A stretch of 10,050 nt of DNA, taken from the NCBI GenBank assembly GCA_019308145.1, contig JAFDIG010000056.1, positions 1 through 10,050 on the forward strand, read 5' to 3'. A program made the position numbers and the translations under genes. Shown piece by piece: positions 7,606-10,050 of the stretch. The DNA is from Deltaproteobacteria bacterium (GTDB lineage Bacteria; Desulfobacterota; JAFDIG01). The first letter of the stretch is position 1; every line of letters starts with the position of its first letter. The notes below the pieces were generated by a model. It was not told where the DNA came from, made no database searches, and worked only from the letters and a program-made list of their open reading frames with translations.

Positions 7606-7636
7606 AAAAAATTAAAAGGCTTTTGTTACAAAAGCC
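7606..7636 (-). terminator. Intrinsic terminator of the prs-rplY-pth unit
   Basis: Bases 7618-7625 (ggcttttg) pair perfectly with 7629-7636 (caaaagcc) around a 3-nt loop. On the minus strand the stem is followed by TTTTAATTTTTT (7617 down to 7606). It lies 75 bases past the pth stop codon and just upstream of the hppA promoter region, so it separates the two units. Confidence 0.75.
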
Positions 7637-7711
7637 AGATCTTTAGGTAACCTATTAAATATTACAAAAAATAAAAAAGATCAAGTAATTTTTTTCACAA
7701 ATAAATTTTTT

Positions 7712-8269
7712 TTAATTAAACTGGGTCATTGCACGTTCTATTCCTTGATTTATAATAGTAAGAACAGCTTTAGATGCTAATGGAACTATCTCTTTAACAA
7801 GGGAAAATTCCTCATTTGAAAAGATTGAAAGAACAAAATCTGCTCCATCAACTCCATTGGGGGGGCGACCTATTCCTACCTTCACCCTTGTAAAATCTGG
7901 TGAACCTAACTCGCTAATGATTGATGCTATACCTTTATGCCCAGCGGAACCCCCTCCTACCTTGATCTTTAATCTTCCCAATTCTATATCCATATCATCA
8001 TGAATTATAATAATATCTTTTAAATCAGGTCTATAATATTTAAACAAGCCTTCAACTGCCACTCCACTTTGATTCATATAAGTATCAGGTTTTGCTAAAA
8101 TAATCATCTGATTTTTAAAATTTCTTTTTCCAACCAAAGCATTAAATTCTTTTTTATTTAAAGGGATTTTCATTTCATCAGAAAGATAATCAATAACAAG
8201 AAAACCAATGTTGTGTCTTGTTAGTTCAAATTTTTTACCAGGATTTCCAAGACCAACAACCAGTTTCAC
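7712..8269 (-). CDS. pth: Peptidyl-tRNA hydrolase
   Basis: Pth cleaves the ester bond of peptidyl-tRNAs that drop off ribosomes, freeing tRNA for reuse in the cytoplasm. The 185-residue length matches the bacterial family. It opens with MKLVVGLGNPGKKFELTRHNIGF, which carries the conserved N9 and catalytic H19. Further family residues are N66 in DTYMNQSG, D91 in IIHDDMD, and H111 in GGGSAGHKGIASI. The start is a GTG at 8267-8269 with a purine-rich AGGGAAAAAG just upstream. The nearest upstream ATG (8289-8291) is out of frame, which supports GTG. It is the third gene of the prs-rplY-pth cluster, 26 nt after rplY, and the terminator at 7606-7636 closes the unit. The prs/rplY/pth grouping is widespread, so the context agrees with the call. 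Confidence 0.96.
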   Translation of the reverse strand: MKLVVGLGNPGKKFELTRHNIGFLVIDYLSDEMKIPLNKKEFNALVGKRNFKNQMIILAKPDTYMNQSGVAVEGLFKYYRPDLKDIIIIHDDMDIELGRLKIKVGGGSAGHKGIASIISELGSPDFTRVKVGIGRPPNGVDGADFVLSIFSNEEFSLVKEIVPLASKAVLTIINQGIERAMTQFN

Positions 8270-8295
8270 CTTTTTCCCTTTTATTTTCCATTTTA

Positions 8296-8949
8296 TTATT
8301 CAGAGCTAGATGATGGCTCTTTTTCAACCTCTTTCTCTTTTCCTTCTTCCTCCTCTTCTTCTTCTTTCTCTTCAGCTACTTCTTCTACAGCAGGTGGGAT
8401 CACTGTCACAATTGCAAAATTTGTATCAGCAATAACTTCAACATTTTCAAGCTTAAGCTCTTTTGCATGAATAGATTGTGAAAAATCGAGGTTTGATACA
8501 TCAACTTCTATTTTATCTGGCATATATTGAGGCAAACATTCAACCTCTATCTCTCTTCTAAGAAGTTCAAGAATTCCTCCTTTTTCAACACCTACAGATT
8601 TTCCAACCACAACTATAGGAACACGAACCCTCAATTTTTGATCCATTTTTACTTCATAAAAATCTGCATGCAAACACTCTCTTTTAATAGGATCAATCTG
8701 ATAATCTTTAAGCATAACTTTTTTTTCAAGGAATTTACCATCCTGTTTAATCCTTAAATCAAATATAACATTAAGGGCAGAGCTTTTAGATAATAGTTTA
8801 TATAAGCTTTTAGCATCTACATTTAGTGGAATATTTTCCGTATATTTTCCATAAAATATCGCAGGAATAAGTCCTTGTTTTCGTATCTTGCGATTTGCCT
8901 CCTTGCCAGTCTTCTCTCTGATGGTTGCCTCTATTACAATATTTTCCAT
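8296..8949 (-). CDS. rplY: 50S ribosomal protein L25, Ctc (long) form
   Basis: L25 binds 5S rRNA in the large ribosomal subunit; the long Ctc form is also known as a general stress protein. Residues 1-95 form the 5S-binding domain, starting with ENIVIEATIREKTGKEANRK and including LIPAIFYGK and the conserved block QIDPIKRECLHADFYEV (84-100). Residues 101-185 are the second, TL5/Ctc-type beta domain (RVRVPIVVVGKSVGVEKGG, then LECLP-like VECLPQYMPDKIEVDVSNL). Residues 188-217 are a low-complexity acidic tail with seven consecutive glutamates (196-202), ending in PSSSSE. Such tails are common in this form and are probably disordered. The ATG follows a good AAAGGGGA site. It is 24 nt downstream of prs and 26 nt upstream of pth, so the three are very likely co-transcribed. 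Confidence 0.95.
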   Translation of the reverse strand: MENIVIEATIREKTGKEANRKIRKQGLIPAIFYGKYTENIPLNVDAKSLYKLLSKSSALNVIFDLRIKQDGKFLEKKVMLKDYQIDPIKRECLHADFYEVKMDQKLRVRVPIVVVGKSVGVEKGGILELLRREIEVECLPQYMPDKIEVDVSNLDFSQSIHAKELKLENVEVIADTNFAIVTVIPPAVEEVAEEKEEEEEEEGKEKEVEKEPSSSSE

Positions 8950-8973
8950 TTTTTCCCCTTTCTTGCTTGATTT

Positions 8974-9918
8974 CTATTTAAAGAGTGAGCTTACTGATTC
9001 ATCATTATGTATCCTTCTAATTGCTTCTCCTAAAAGAGTTGAAACCGAAATAACTTTTATTTTATTCCATTCATGGGAATTCTTTTTTAAAGGGATAGTA
9101 TCTGTAACAATAAGCTCCTCAATACATGAGTTTTTGAGATTCTCGATTGCCTTCCCTGAAAGAACAGGGTGGACACAACATGCATAAACCCTCTTTGCCC
9201 CATTCTTCTTCAAAGCTTCGGAAGCGTTTGTAAGTGTACCAGCAGTATCAACAATATCATCATAGATAACTGCAACCTTCCCCTTAACTTCTCCAACGAT
9301 ATTCATAACCTTTGATTCATTAGGTTTATCTCGCCTTTTATCTATGATAGCAATAGACGCTGAAAGGCGTTTTGCTAAAGCACGGGCCCTTTCAACACCA
9401 CCTGCATCAGGTGACACAATAACTAGGTCGTTAGCAAACCTTTCCCTTAAATAATCAAGTAAAACGTAAGAAGCAAAAAGATGATCAACTGGTATATTAA
9501 AGAATCCTTGAATTTGCCCTGCATGGAGATCAATAGTAAGAAGACGTGATGCTCCTGCAACAGTAATAAGATCTGCTACCAATTTAGCCGATATTGGGGC
9601 TCGTGGTAATACTTTTCTATCCTGTCTGGCATATCCATAATAAGGAAGGACAGCTGTGATTCTTTCTGCTGAAGCACGCTTTAAGGCATCGATTAAAATT
9701 AAGAGCTCCATTAGATTATCATTAGGTGGAAAGCAAATAGATTGAACTACGAATACATCCATGCCTCTTACACTCTCATTTATCGTTACCTCTATCTCCC
9801 CATCGCTGAATTTCCTAACATTAGCATCTCCGATAGAGATTTCCAGATAATTACAAATTTTTTCAACCAATTCTTTATTTGAATTGCCAGTAAAAATTCT
9901 CAAATTTCTATTATCCAT
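8974..9918 (-). CDS. prs: Ribose-phosphate pyrophosphokinase (PRPP synthase)
   Basis: This enzyme makes PRPP from ribose 5-phosphate and ATP, feeding purine, pyrimidine, NAD, histidine and tryptophan synthesis. The 314-residue length is that of class I bacterial enzymes. Visible family parts are the N-terminal RIFTGNSNKELVEKI, KFSDGEIEVTINESVRG (36-52), the flexible ATP-binding region YGYARQDRK (R98, K102), TIDLHAGQIQGFF with the metal-binding H132, K194 in DKRRDKP, and the PRPP loop VIYDDIVDTAGT (217-228). The start ATG at 9916-9918 has only a weak AAGAT upstream. A strong terminator hairpin ends 14 nt before it, leaving no obvious space for a separate promoter. It heads the prs-rplY-pth cluster and lies directly after tRNA-Gln. 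Identity is certain; its regulation is the open point. Confidence 0.97.
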   Translation of the reverse strand: MDNRNLRIFTGNSNKELVEKICNYLEISIGDANVRKFSDGEIEVTINESVRGMDVFVVQSICFPPNDNLMELLILIDALKRASAERITAVLPYYGYARQDRKVLPRAPISAKLVADLITVAGASRLLTIDLHAGQIQGFFNIPVDHLFASYVLLDYLRERFANDLVIVSPDAGGVERARALAKRLSASIAIIDKRRDKPNESKVMNIVGEVKGKVAVIYDDIVDTAGTLTNASEALKKNGAKRVYACCVHPVLSGKAIENLKNSCIEELIVTDTIPLKKNSHEWNKIKVISVSTLLGEAIRRIHNDESVSSLFK

Positions 9919-9932
9919 ATCTTAATCTTTTC

Positions 9933-9964
9933 AAAAAAAAGAACGATCCATTTTGGATTCGTTC
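9933..9964 (-). terminator. Intrinsic terminator between tRNA-Gln and prs
   Basis: On the minus strand GAACGAATCCA pairs with TGGATCGTTC (one bulged A, 3-nt loop) and is followed directly by eight T (9940 down to 9933). It begins 11 bases after the CCA end of tRNA-Gln and its U-run ends 14 bases before the prs ATG. It looks like the tRNA terminator, but from its position it also lies in the prs leader. Confidence 0.85.
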
Positions 9965-9975
9965 AAGCATTCATC

Positions 9976-10050
9976 TGGCTGGGGTGGGAGGATTCGAACC
10001 TCCGAATGCAGGATCCAAAATCCTGTGTCTTACCGCTTGACGACACCCCA
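9976..10050 (-). tRNA. tRNA-Gln(UUG)
   Basis: The minus strand folds into a complete 75-nt cloverleaf. The acceptor stem TGGGGTG pairs with CACCCCA, including the T1-A72 pair typical of bacterial tRNA-Gln. The D stem is GTC/GAC. The anticodon stem CAGGA/TCCTG encloses the loop TTTTGGA, with anticodon TTG at 10016-10018. The T arm GGAGG-TTCGAAT-CCTCC is perfect. The discriminator is G and the CCA end is encoded (9976-9978). The gene begins at the last base of the window, so its promoter lies outside. It lies on the same strand as prs, 57 nt upstream of it. Confidence 0.97.

Noticed and set aside
8888..9187. Plus-strand open frame of 99 codons across the rplY-prs junction
   Set aside because: It overlaps the antisense of two certain genes and their ribosome-binding site, and its protein shows no family features.
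1..10050. CRISPR array, phage genes, transposases, defence or toxin-antitoxin system
   Set aside because: No spaced direct repeats, no integrase or transposase motifs and no toxin-antitoxin pair could be seen; the genes are housekeeping or common metal transport.

Overview
The window is low in GC and reads as ordinary bacterial chromosome. Nearly all genes lie on the minus strand. The order tRNA-Gln, prs, rplY (a Ctc-type L25 with a C-terminal extension) and pth is, from memory, common in Desulfobacterota and related Gram-negative lineages, often with ispE upstream of the tRNA. A K+-dependent membrane pyrophosphatase suggests an energy-limited, probably anaerobic lifestyle. A low-GC member of Desulfobacterota, Schekmanbacteria, Nitrospirota or a similar group is a reasonable guess. 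The sequence alone does not settle it.

Layout from left to right. (1) 1-1226, plus strand: the 3' part of a B12-binding radical SAM protein whose start lies outside the window. (2) 1227-1653: an AT-rich gap between convergent genes, with a long inverted repeat (1270-1350) and weaker AT hairpins. (3) 1654-4533, minus: an mgtC/sapB-family membrane protein gene followed 36 nt later by a CopB-type (CPH motif) copper P-type ATPase, probably a two-gene unit. (4) 4693-5430, minus: truA. (5) 5485-5525: a strong intrinsic terminator, then hppA (5549-7537, minus). (6) 7606-7636: a terminator ending the next unit. (7) 7712-9918, minus: the prs, rplY, pth cluster with 24-26 nt gaps. (8) 9933-9964: a strong terminator hairpin. 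(9) 9976-10050: a complete tRNA-Gln(UUG) with encoded CCA at the right edge.

The housekeeping genes link nucleotide supply (PRPP synthase), translation (L25, peptidyl-tRNA hydrolase, tRNA-Gln, TruA) and pyrophosphate use (HppA can consume the PPi these biosynthetic reactions release). The mgtC-copB pair looks like an accessory metal-stress unit. I saw no phage genes, transposase, CRISPR array or defence system. The points most worth a second look are the terminator between tRNA-Gln and prs that leaves almost no room for a prs promoter, the mgtC-copB pairing, the structured inverted repeat at 1270-1350, and the ion specificity of HppA. I found no convincing evidence of an undescribed system.
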